Source: Streptococcus sp. Marseille-Q6470 (GTDB taxonomy: Bacteria > Bacillota > Bacilli > Lactobacillales > Streptococcaceae). From it: a stretch of DNA of 64,000 nt. The stretch lies in NCBI RefSeq assembly GCF_946902905.1, contig NZ_OX336385.1:1-64000 (forward strand), given 5' to 3'. The translations under genes and the position numbers were made by a program. Numbering within the stretch: position 1 is the stretch's first letter; each line of letters opens with the position of its first letter. Under the pieces are notes generated by a model. It was not told where the DNA came from, searched no databases, and was given only the letters and a program-made list of their open reading frames with translations. This document shows positions 46,697-55,007 of this stretch, piece after piece.

Positions 46697-47077
46697 ATGG
46701 CTTCAAAAATGTTACACACTTGCTTGCGAGTAGAAAATCTTGAAAAATCAATTGCTTTTTATCAAGATGCTTTTGGATTTAAGGAATTGCGTCGTCTGGA
46801 CTTCCCAGAACACGCTTTTACCATTGTTTATCTAGGTCTTGATGGCGATGATTATGAATTGGAGTTGACCTACAACTACGATCACGGACCTTATGTTGTG
46901 GGGGACGGTTTTGCTCACATCGCTCTAAGCACACCTGACCTTGAGGCTCTTCATAAAGAACACAGTGATAAAGGCTATGAAGTGACGAATCCAAATGGAC
47001 TTCCAGGAACTCAACCTAACTATTACTTTGTTAAAGATCCAGATGGATACAAGGTAGAAGTGATTCGTGAAAAATAA
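46697..47077 (+). CDS. gloA: Lactoylglutathione lyase (glyoxalase I)
   Basis: A 126-residue VOC-fold metalloenzyme with metal-ligand positions in MLHTCLRV, YELELTYN, GFAHIAL and YKVEVI, the four places where glyoxalase I has His/Glu ligands. It detoxifies methylglyoxal, a by-product of glycolysis. The frame extends to 46664, inside the rplT terminator. ATG 46697 with AAAGGAG is the real start. It has no promoter of its own that I can see. Confidence 0.93.
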   Translation: MASKMLHTCLRVENLEKSIAFYQDAFGFKELRRLDFPEHAFTIVYLGLDGDDYELELTYNYDHGPYVVGDGFAHIALSTPDLEALHKEHSDKGYEVTNPNGLPGTQPNYYFVKDPDGYKVEVIREK

Positions 47078-47090
47078 GAAAAATTCCTCA

Positions 47091-47241
47091 TTTGTCAAAT
47101 TGAGCTAGGCAATCTCACCTGACTCAAAAAAACTTGATAGGGAGTAGTGTAGGTCATTTATGTTAGTTTCTTTCAGATAAATGTTGTAGTTTATCTGAGG
47201 CTAACATAAGTGGCTTTTTCTGTCTAGCTTAATGTGACAAA
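47091..47241. mobile_element. MITE-like element with terminal inverted repeats
   Basis: A 151-bp segment with ends TTTGTCAAATTGAGCTAG (47091-47108) and CTAGCTTAATGTGACAAA (47224-47241), complementary at 16 of 18 positions. A second inverted repeat inside pairs TTATGTTAG (47158-47166) plus CAGATAAA with TTTATCTG plus CTAACATAA (47201-47209). There is no coding capacity. The word CAAATTGAG occurs in direct orientation at both ends. The inner hairpin ends GGCTTTTT and may terminate gloA transcription. Confidence 0.6.
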
Positions 47242-47247
47242 TTGAGA

Positions 47248-47253
47248 TATAAT
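47248..47253 (+). promoter_or_regulatory. -10 box upstream of the 144-residue membrane protein gene
   Basis: TATAAT directly at the right edge of the MITE-like element. No good -35 box is present. Confidence 0.4.
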
Positions 47254-47286
47254 AAAAATAATTAAACAAATTAGTGGGAGAAACAA

Positions 47287-47721
47287 ATGTCAGACCAAAA
47301 TTCAAATGTAGAGCTAAACAAAGAAGAAGATAAACTAATTGTAGAAAATAATTTGGTGAAAGATATGAAGAATGGTCCAAAAGCAGTTAAGAAAGCGTCG
47401 ACTCTTCTTTCTTTCTCATTTTATTTGGCACTTACCTATATTCTTCTATTTATATCTCTTGCTTTATTTACTGCTCCATGGGGATTTGTATTCTTGATTT
47501 TTCTAGGTCCTAATTTAATTGCTTACGCTATAGCAACTGTCTTAACTGGGGTAGGAATCAAGAAAGTAAATAAAACCGTCTTGTATACGAGTGCAGGATT
47601 TTATTTGCTTTCAGGACTCTTAGCATTCGATCCGGATTGGCAGATGTTTAGGGTTTTCCCTTATCTCTCACTAGTCCTAGTTCTAATCGGGATATTTTTA
47701 ACGAAAGATACAAGTAACTAA
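47287..47721 (+). CDS. Membrane protein of unknown function
   Basis: A 144-residue protein. The first 45 residues are charged and cytoplasmic (MSDQNSNVELNKEEDK...), followed by four hydrophobic segments (about 45-65, 66-90, 97-113 and 118-138). The start is ATG 47287 after GTGGGAG. I do not recognise a family. It is a single gene between the MITE-like element and dnaE, with a terminator behind it. Confidence 0.7.
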   Translation: MSDQNSNVELNKEEDKLIVENNLVKDMKNGPKAVKKASTLLSFSFYLALTYILLFISLALFTAPWGFVFLIFLGPNLIAYAIATVLTGVGIKKVNKTVLYTSAGFYLLSGLLAFDPDWQMFRVFPYLSLVLVLIGIFLTKDTSN

Positions 47722-47769
47722 GTTAAAAAAGCTAGGCGCAACTCTTCTTCGAACTTATTTCATATCATA

Positions 47770-47799
47770 AAACCATAGCCTTTAAGGCTGTGGTTTTTT
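47770..47799 (+). terminator. Terminator before dnaE
   Basis: Stem AAACCATAGCCTT/AAGGCTGTGGTTT with one mismatch and a T-run. Confidence 0.88.
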
Positions 47800-47820
47800 A
47801 GTTTAATGATTAGAAAGAAA

Positions 47821-47850
47821 TTGTGTTTCTATTTTTTAAAATGGTATAAT
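47821..47850 (+). promoter_or_regulatory. Promoter of dnaE
   Basis: TTGTGT (47821-47826), 18-bp spacer, TATAAT (47845-47850) with TG-G before it. Confidence 0.7.
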
Positions 47851-47878
47851 AGAAAAAGAAAAAGGGAGGTGAGAAAGA

Positions 47879-50800
47879 ATGATTGCCCAACTGGATACGA
47901 AAACTGTCTATAGTTTCATGGAGAGTATGGTTTCAATCAAGAGATATGTCAGCCTTGGGAAGGAATATGGCTATTCATCGCTTGGAATCATGGATGAAGA
48001 CAATCTCTATGGAGCCTATTATTTCATCAAAGAGTGCCAAAAACAGGGGATCCAGCCTTTACTGGGTCTTGAGATGACAGTTTATCATAAAGAAGAAGTG
48101 CTCAATCTACGTTTTCTAGCCCTCTCAAACCATGGTTATCGAAACCTGATGAAGCTGTCGTCTTTAAAGATGACAGGTAAAAAAGAATGGGCTGATTTCT
48201 CTTCCTATCTTGAAGATATTTGTGTCATTGTTCCTTACTATCCTGAAGTTGATTCCTTGGACTTAGGGCATGACTACTATATCGGAGTGTATCCAGATAC
48301 ACCTCAATTGAATGTTTCTCACCCCATTCTCCCTCTTTATCGTGTTAACTCTTTCGAATCTGAGGATTTAGAAGCTCTCCAGATGCTTAAAGCGATTAAA
48401 GAGAACGTGACCTTGAGAGAGGTTGATGTTCAATCTCAACAGGGCTTGTTTTTGCCTGCAGAACGTCTTGAACAGGTTTTTCTAGAGAAGTTCCCAATCG
48501 CACTGGATAATCTTGAAAGATTGGTCAAGGATACTTCCTACGAGATTGATAGTAGTCTCAAGCTTCCACGTTTCAATCCAGAGAGACCTGCTGTTGAAGA
48601 ACTTCGGGAAAGAGCTATCAAGGGCTTGGAACAGAAAGGATTATGGAATCAGGTTTATCAGGTTCGTTTAGAAGAAGAACTGTCTGTGATTCATGATATG
48701 GGATTCGATGACTATTTCTTGGTTGTTTGGGATCTCTTACGTTTTGGCCGTTCTCAAGGTTATTATATGGGGATGGGACGCGGATCCGCAGTTGGAAGTT
48801 TAGTAGCCTACGCCCTAGATATCACTGGAATTGATCCTGTAGCTAAGAATCTTATCTTTGAACGCTTCTTGAATCGTGAACGCTACACCATGCCAGATAT
48901 CGATATTGATATTCCAGATATCTATCGTCCAGAGTTTATTCGCTATGTTCGTGATCGTTATGGTAGTATCCATGCTGCGCAGATTGTCACTTACTCGACC
49001 TTTGGAGCCAAGCAAGCCATCCGAGATGTCTTCAAACGTTATGGCGTGCCTGAGTATGAGTTGACAGCTATTACAAAAAAAATAGGTTCTAAAGATACTC
49101 TAACGACAGCCTATGAAGGGAATCTAGGTTTTAGACAACTCATTCAAAGTAAGATTGAGTACCAAAAGGCCTTCTCTATTGCTAAAAAGATAGAAGGCTA
49201 TCCACGACAAACTTCTATCCATGCTGCTGGAGTCGTTATTAGTGACAAAAATCTAACAGATTACATTCCTCTCAAGTATGGGGAAGATATGCTCATTACC
49301 CAGTATGATGCTCATGGCGTTGAAGGAAATGGCCTGCTCAAGATGGATTTCTTGGGTCTACGCAACTTAACCTTTGCTCAAAAAATGCAAGAGCTCTTAT
49401 TTGAAACTCAAGGGATTTCACTAAAAATTGAGGATATTGATCTTGAGGATAAGGCAACCTTAGCCCTCTTCGCAGCTGGTAAGACCAAGGGGATCTTTCA
49501 GTTTGAGCAGCCTGGAGCTATACGCTTATTGAAACGAGTGAAGCCACAAAATTTTGAAGAAGTAGTGGCGACGACCTCCTTGAACCGACCAGGTGCGAGC
49601 GATTATATCGATAACTTTGTAGCCAGAAAACACGGCAAAGAAAAAGTGACAGTTCTTGACCCAGTCTTAGAAGATATCTTAGCCCCAACTTATGGTATCA
49701 TGCTTTATCAAGAACAGGTGATGCAGGTAGCTCAGCGTTATGCTGGCTTTAGCCTTGGGAAAGCCGATATTTTGCGTCGTGCCATGGGGAAAAAGAATGC
49801 TGCAGAGATGCATCGGATGGAGGAGAGTTTTATCCAAGGTGCACTCGAAAAAGGGTATGGAAAAGAACAGGCTCAAGAAGTCTTTGCTGTCATGGAGAAA
49901 TTTGCTGGTTATGGTTTTAACCGTTCGCATGCTTATGCTTATGCAGCTTTAGCTTTTCAGCTTGCTTATTTCAAAACACATTACCCATCAATTTTCTACC
50001 AAGTGATGTTGAACTATGCGAGTGGAGATTATATTTTCGATGCGCTTGAAATGGGCTTTGAATTAGCCCCGCTTTCTATCAATACGATTCCATTTCAAGA
50101 TAAGTTAGCAGATAAGACAATTCATTTAGGTCTTAAGAGCATTAAGGGAATGCCTCGTGATTTTGCCTATTGGATTATAGAGAATCGTCCATTTTCTAGT
50201 GTTGAAGATTTTATCACCCGATTGCCCAAAAATTATCAAAAGGAGAGTTTATTAAATCCTCTGGTAGAAGTTGGTTTGTTTGATAACTTTGAGAAAAATC
50301 GTCAAAAAATCTTAACCAACCTACTAACTCTATTTATCTTTGTAGAAGAGTTAGGTAGCCTCTTTGCAGATTCTAGCTATAGTTGGACAGATACAGAGGA
50401 TTTTTCAAATATTGAGAAATTTCAAAAAGAGCAGGAATGGTTAGGAGTTGGAATCAGCCAACACCCATTGATATCCCTAGCAAAGAATCCTTTGTATCCA
50501 ATTGTGAGTCTATCTGAACTTTCCGAAGGTCAGACAGCTACAGTGCTCGTTGAGATACAATCCATTCGTGTGATCCGAACTAAAAAAGGTGAAAACATGG
50601 CCTTTTTGAAAGTCAGTGATAGTAAAACAAATCTGGAGGTTACTGTTTTTTCGAATCAGTATCGCCAATTTAAAAATCTCTTACACGAAGGTAGTTTCTA
50701 TTATCTAAACGGAAAAGTTCAGGCTAGGGACGGACGTCTTCAATTAGTTTTGAATAATCTAAAAGAGGCAGTGAGTGAACGTTTTTGGATTCAAGTTGCC

Positions 50801-50980
50801 AATCATGATCACGACTCTGAAATTTATCATATTTTAGAACAATATAAGGGACAAATCCCTGTTGTCATTCGATATGAAAATGAACAAAAAAATGTTCTTT
50901 TGCCTGGTTATATGGTTACAAAAGATACGAGCTTACAAGAATCTTTAAAACAAATTGTCATGAAAACGATTTATCGTTAA
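47879..50980 (+). CDS. dnaE: DNA polymerase III subunit alpha (DnaE)
   Basis: A 1033-residue C-family polymerase of the short Gram-positive DnaE type. It has an N-terminal PHP domain, then the palm with MGRGSAVGSLVAYAL and the catalytic aspartates in MPDIDIDIPD, and fingers with GIMLYQEQVMQVAQRYAGFS and GYGFNRSHAYAYA. A helix-hairpin-helix region and a C-terminal OB fold (about 890-970) complete it. In Firmicutes it extends RNA primers before handing over to PolC, and it is more error-prone. Start ATG 47879 follows AAAGGGAGGTG. Confidence 0.96.
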   Translation: MIAQLDTKTVYSFMESMVSIKRYVSLGKEYGYSSLGIMDEDNLYGAYYFIKECQKQGIQPLLGLEMTVYHKEEVLNLRFLALSNHGYRNLMKLSSLKMTGKKEWADFSSYLEDICVIVPYYPEVDSLDLGHDYYIGVYPDTPQLNVSHPILPLYRVNSFESEDLEALQMLKAIKENVTLREVDVQSQQGLFLPAERLEQVFLEKFPIALDNLERLVKDTSYEIDSSLKLPRFNPERPAVEELRERAIKGLEQKGLWNQVYQVRLEEELSVIHDMGFDDYFLVVWDLLRFGRSQGYYMGMGRGSAVGSLVAYALDITGIDPVAKNLIFERFLNRERYTMPDIDIDIPDIYRPEFIRYVRDRYGSIHAAQIVTYSTFGAKQAIRDVFKRYGVPEYELTAITKKIGSKDTLTTAYEGNLGFRQLIQSKIEYQKAFSIAKKIEGYPRQTSIHAAGVVISDKNLTDYIPLKYGEDMLITQYDAHGVEGNGLLKMDFLGLRNLTFAQKMQELLFETQGISLKIEDIDLEDKATLALFAAGKTKGIFQFEQPGAIRLLKRVKPQNFEEVVATTSLNRPGASDYIDNFVARKHGKEKVTVLDPVLEDILAPTYGIMLYQEQVMQVAQRYAGFSLGKADILRRAMGKKNAAEMHRMEESFIQGALEKGYGKEQAQEVFAVMEKFAGYGFNRSHAYAYAALAFQLAYFKTHYPSIFYQVMLNYASGDYIFDALEMGFELAPLSINTIPFQDKLADKTIHLGLKSIKGMPRDFAYWIIENRPFSSVEDFITRLPKNYQKESLLNPLVEVGLFDNFEKNRQKILTNLLTLFIFVEELGSLFADSSYSWTDTEDFSNIEKFQKEQEWLGVGISQHPLISLAKNPLYPIVSLSELSEGQTATVLVEIQSIRVIRTKKGENMAFLKVSDSKTNLEVTVFSNQYRQFKNLLHEGSFYYLNGKVQARDGRLQLVLNNLKEAVSERFWIQVANHDHDSEIYHILEQYKGQIPVVIRYENEQKNVLLPGYMVTKDTSLQESLKQIVMKTIYR

Positions 50981-51017
50981 AAATCAATGAAAATAAAAGA
51001 ATTTTAACTTTAAATAT

Positions 51018-51025
51018 GGTATAAT
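51018..51025 (+). promoter_or_regulatory. Promoter of pfkA-pyk
   Basis: Extended -10 TG-G-TATAAT (TATAAT at 51020-51025). No cre-like site is seen nearby. Confidence 0.7.
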
Positions 51026-51040
51026 CAGTTAGAATGTTAA

Positions 51041-52069
<1,029 letters not shown>

Positions 52070-52133
52070 TTTACTTTCATTAACTTAGTTAATCAGACCT
52101 AAAAGGTCTAAAAAATAAAGGAGTTTCATAATC

Positions 52134-53639
52134 ATGAACAAACGTGTAAAAATCGTTGCAACTTTAGGTCCTGCGGTTGAAATCCGCGGTGGTAAAAAAT
52201 TCGGTGAAGACGGATATTGGGGTGAAAAGCTTGATGTTGAAGCATCAGCAAAAAACATTGCTCAATTGATTGAAGCAGGAGCTAACACTTTCCGTTTCAA
52301 CTTCTCACACGGTGACCACCAAGAACAAGGTGAACGTATGGCAACTGTAAAACTTGCTGAAAAACTTGCAGGTAAAAAAGTTGGTTTCCTTCTTGATACA
52401 AAGGGACCAGAAATTCGTACTGAATTGTTTGAAGGTGAAGCTAAAGAATATTCATACAAAACTGGTGAAACAATCCGTGTTGCAACTAAACAAGGTATCA
52501 AATCAACTCGTGATGTCATTGCATTGAACGTAGCTGGTGCACTTGATATTTTTGATGATGTTGAAGTTGGTCATCAAGTATTGGTTGATGATGGTAAGCT
52601 TGGTCTTCGCGTTGTTGAAAAAGATGCTGCTAACCGTGAATTTGTTGTTAAAGTTGAAAACGATGGTATCATTGCTAAACAAAAAGGTGTTAATATCCCT
52701 AACACTAAAATTCCTTTCCCAGCCCTTGCTGAACGCGATAACGATGATATTCGTTTTGGTCTTGAACAAGGTATCAACTTCATCGCGATCTCATTCGTAC
52801 GTACTGCTAAAGACGTGAACGAAGTTCGTGCAATCTGTGAAGAAACTGGTAACGGTCACGTTCAATTGTTCGCTAAAATCGAAAACCAACAAGGTATCGA
52901 TAACTTGGATGAAATCATTGAAGCTGCTGACGGTATCATGATCGCTCGTGGTGACATGGGTATCGAAGTACCATTCGAAATGGTTCCAGTTTACCAAAAA
53001 ATGATCATCACAAAAGTGAATGCTGCTGGTAAAGTTGTTATCACTGCAACAAACATGCTTGAAACAATGACTGAAAAACCACGTGCAACTCGTTCAGAAG
53101 TATCAGACGTATTTAACGCTGTTATCGACGGAACTGACGCGACTATGCTTTCAGGTGAGTCAGCAAACGGTAAATACCCACTTGAGTCTGTCCGTACAAT
53201 GGCAACAATCGACAAGAACGCTCAAACTCTTCTTAATGAATACGGACGTTTGAACTCAGATTCATTTGAACGTAACTCTAAAACAGAAGTTATGGCTTCA
53301 GCAGTTAAAGACGCTACAAACTCAATGGATATTAAATTGGTTGTAACGTTGACTAAGACTGGTCATACAGCACGTTTGATCTCTAAATACCGTCCAAATG
53401 CTGACATCTTGGCATTGACATTTGACGAATTGACAGAACGTGGTTTGATGTTGAACTGGGGTGTTATCCCAATGTTGACAGAAGCTCCATCATCAACTGA
53501 TGACATGTTTGAAATTGCTGAACGTAAAGCAGTTGAAGCAGGCCTTGTACAATCTGGTGACGACATCGTTATCGTTGCAGGTGTGCCACTTGGAGAAGCA
53601 GTTCGTACTAACACAATGCGTATCCGCACAGTACGTTAA
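52134..53639 (+). CDS. pyk: Pyruvate kinase
   Basis: A 501-residue enzyme that makes pyruvate and ATP from phosphoenolpyruvate. Motifs are NTFRFNFSHGDH, DTKGPEIRT, the catalytic region AKIENQQGIDNLDEII, MIARGDMGIEVP and TDATMLSGESANGKYP. The extra C-terminal phosphoenolpyruvate-utilising domain of some Bacillus forms is absent. It is usually activated by sugar phosphates such as fructose 1,6-bisphosphate, which ties it to pfkA. AAAGGAG precedes ATG 52134. Confidence 0.97.
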   Translation: MNKRVKIVATLGPAVEIRGGKKFGEDGYWGEKLDVEASAKNIAQLIEAGANTFRFNFSHGDHQEQGERMATVKLAEKLAGKKVGFLLDTKGPEIRTELFEGEAKEYSYKTGETIRVATKQGIKSTRDVIALNVAGALDIFDDVEVGHQVLVDDGKLGLRVVEKDAANREFVVKVENDGIIAKQKGVNIPNTKIPFPALAERDNDDIRFGLEQGINFIAISFVRTAKDVNEVRAICEETGNGHVQLFAKIENQQGIDNLDEIIEAADGIMIARGDMGIEVPFEMVPVYQKMIITKVNAAGKVVITATNMLETMTEKPRATRSEVSDVFNAVIDGTDATMLSGESANGKYPLESVRTMATIDKNAQTLLNEYGRLNSDSFERNSKTEVMASAVKDATNSMDIKLVVTLTKTGHTARLISKYRPNADILALTFDELTERGLMLNWGVIPMLTEAPSSTDDMFEIAERKAVEAGLVQSGDDIVIVAGVPLGEAVRTNTMRIRTVR

Positions 53640-53652
53640 TCTGACATTAAAA

Positions 53653-53697
53653 ACCTATCATATCAAGCTTTCCAGCTTGTGTGATAGGTCTTTTTTT
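53653..53697 (+). terminator. Terminator of pfkA-pyk
   Basis: Long stem: CCTATCA...AAGCT pairs with AGCTT...TGATAGG around a TTCC loop, then seven T. Confidence 0.92.
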
Positions 53698-53735
53698 GTT
53701 TCATAAGGTCCAGAACCCCATTCGTTTAGGACAAG

Positions 53736-53875
53736 AAAAAACTCTCTGGAAAACCAGAGAGTGTGAGAGGCATCTCCATGAGAGAAACTGGTTCACACAA
53801 TTTCTCAAGGTCCGCTCCTGCGTTATGACCTCCTTTGCGCAATTGTAGCTTTCGCTACATATCGACTCATCGCAG
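53736..53875 (-). ncRNA. Independent small structured RNA, not identified
   Basis: A predicted transcript of about 140 nt on the minus strand with its own promoter (53881-53910) and its own terminator (ACTCTCTGG/CCAGAGAGT, 53741-53762, T-run on the minus strand). Between them are several stems: GTAGC-GAAA-GCTAC with a GNRA tetraloop, AGGTC/GACCT, GAGAAA/TTTCTC, and CTGCG/CGCAG as a possible long-range closing pair. No good ORF is present and the downstream gene (pyk) faces the other way, so it is not a leader. It does not match 6S, SRP, tmRNA or RNase P motifs that I know. Confidence 0.65.
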
Positions 53876-53880
53876 CCTTT

Positions 53881-53910
53881 ATTTTACTATAGAGACCAAT
53901 ACTTTGTCAA
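53881..53910 (-). promoter_or_regulatory. Promoter of the small structured RNA
   Basis: Minus-strand TTGACA (53905-53910), 18-bp spacer, TAAAAT (53881-53886). It directly follows the tRNA-Thr terminator. Confidence 0.75.
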
Positions 53911-53911
53911 G

Positions 53912-53938
53912 AAAAAAACAGCTCCTTAAATAGGAACT
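53912..53938 (-). terminator. Terminator of tRNA-Thr
   Basis: Minus-strand stem AGTTCC/GGAGCT with one G-T pair, 7-nt loop, then seven T (A-run at 53912-53918). Confidence 0.75.
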
Positions 53939-53947
53939 GATGAATGA

Positions 53948-54020
53948 TGCTAATTGCCGGGATCGAACCGGCGACCTCATCCTTACCATGGATGCGCTCT
54001 GCCTACTGAGCTAAATCAGC
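53948..54020 (-). tRNA. tRNA-Thr (anticodon GGU)
   Basis: A 73-nt cloverleaf. The acceptor GCTGATT pairs with AATTAGC (one G-T) followed by discriminator A. The D-arm contains AGCTCAGTAGGCAGAGC. The anticodon stem CATCC/GGATG carries loop ATGGTAA, giving anticodon GGT. The T-arm is GCCGG-TTCGATC-CCGGC. CCA is not encoded. It reads ACU and ACC codons and is charged by ThrRS, whose T-box leader in this window should sense tRNA-Thr. Confidence 0.97.
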
Positions 54021-54030
54021 TTACTTTGAA

Positions 54031-54059
54031 AGTATACTATAGATTGAAGCTTTTGTCAA
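54031..54059 (-). promoter_or_regulatory. Promoter of tRNA-Thr
   Basis: Minus-strand TTGACA (54054-54059), 17-bp spacer, TATACT (54031-54036). Near consensus. Confidence 0.88.
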
Positions 54060-54086
54060 TATGCTAATTAGTAGCTTAACTCATTG

Positions 54087-54113
54087 GAAAAGCCCAAGTA
54101 AGAAACTTGAGCT
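54087..54113 (-). terminator. Terminator of the acyltransferase gene
   Basis: Arms AGCCCAAG (54091-54098) and CTTGAGCT (54106-54113), with the T-run on the minus strand. Confidence 0.75.
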
Positions 54114-54126
54114 TGTGGAGATTCGA

Positions 54127-54876
54127 TTATTGTAATTGCTCTCTCTTTTTATCTGGATTCCAAACAAAACTTGCAACAAAGGTAAAGAGGATTGTCAGAA
54201 TTCCGATTACAATTGCGAGGATCAAGGCCGGGATACGGATGAGCCACCACAGTGGGTTTGGTTTTTTATTGTTGTGCCACTCTTTTGTTTCCTCATCCAG
54301 GCGTTGAAACTCAGATTGGATGCGATCTGCAACCATCTCAATTCCCTCATCATTCATCTTTTTAATGTCTGAGATATCAATAGGATTTCCAAAATTCATA
54401 TCAATTCGCTCGCGGCTGATGAGTCCTTTTAGAGTCATAGGTCCAGTATAAGTAACTGGCACAATACGAACCTTAGCCATTTTCGCAATCAGAGCAACAC
54501 CACCCTTAACATCGTTGGAATGGCGACTACCACTTGGGAACATAATCAGTGAGCGATTGCTCTTTTTAAGGACATTGATTGGATATTTGATGGCAGAAGA
54601 ACTTGGATTTTCACGATCGATAGGGAAGGCACCGCACATACGAATCCACCACCCAAAGATACGATTTGCAAAGAGTTCTTTTTTTGCCATAAAAACAAAT
54701 TGTTTTGGTTTGGTTGCAAAAGCCATGTAGACGGGGTCCCACCAAGTACGATGAGGGGCAACAAGGATATAATTCTCATCCATACTTGGAATTTTATCAG
54801 TATTGTGAAAGTGAGCATTTCCATTGATTGACCATAGAATCAACATAACCAACCCACGTAGATAAGTATAAAACAT
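54127..54876 (-). CDS. PlsC-family 1-acylglycerol-3-phosphate acyltransferase
   Basis: A 249-residue membrane-associated enzyme. The catalytic HX4D motif is HRTWWD, followed by FANRIFGWWIRMCGAFPIDRE and the substrate motif FPSGSRH. It has an N-terminal hydrophobic stretch and a C-terminal membrane helix (about 215-240). It acylates lysophosphatidic acid to phosphatidic acid or a similar lipid. The frame opens at 54918, but GAAGGAG with 5-nt spacing points to ATG 54876 (MFYTYLRGL). Streptococci often carry two PlsC-like genes, so which one this is remains open. Confidence 0.88.
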   Translation of the reverse strand: MFYTYLRGLVMLILWSINGNAHFHNTDKIPSMDENYILVAPHRTWWDPVYMAFATKPKQFVFMAKKELFANRIFGWWIRMCGAFPIDRENPSSSAIKYPINVLKKSNRSLIMFPSGSRHSNDVKGGVALIAKMAKVRIVPVTYTGPMTLKGLISRERIDMNFGNPIDISDIKKMNDEGIEMVADRIQSEFQRLDEETKEWHNNKKPNPLWWLIRIPALILAIVIGILTILFTFVASFVWNPDKKREQLQ

Positions 54877-54991
54877 GGTGTCTCCTTCAGTTTTCTTTCT
54901 TTTATTATACCTTATCATAGTAGGACAGGCAAATGTTTTTTGTAAAGGCTGAAAAGCTCTTTATTTGAAATTAGAATTATTCACAAAAAAA

Positions 54992-55000
54992 TGATATGAT
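54992..55000 (+). promoter_or_regulatory. Extended -10 promoter of the P-type ATPase gene (leaderless mRNA expected)
   Basis: TGA-TATGAT ends 7 nt before ATG 55008. The longer frame's ATG at 54996 lies inside the -10 box. Confidence 0.7.
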
Positions 55001-55007
55001 AGAATTT

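Noticed and set aside
47091..47241. BOX or RUP element of pneumococcus
   Set aside because: The ends and inner sequence do not match the BOX or RUP motifs I know, so it is reported only as MITE-like.
53736..53875. 6S RNA, SRP RNA, tmRNA, RNase P or a known riboswitch
   Set aside because: None of their signature motifs is present, and there is no downstream gene on the same strand for a riboswitch.
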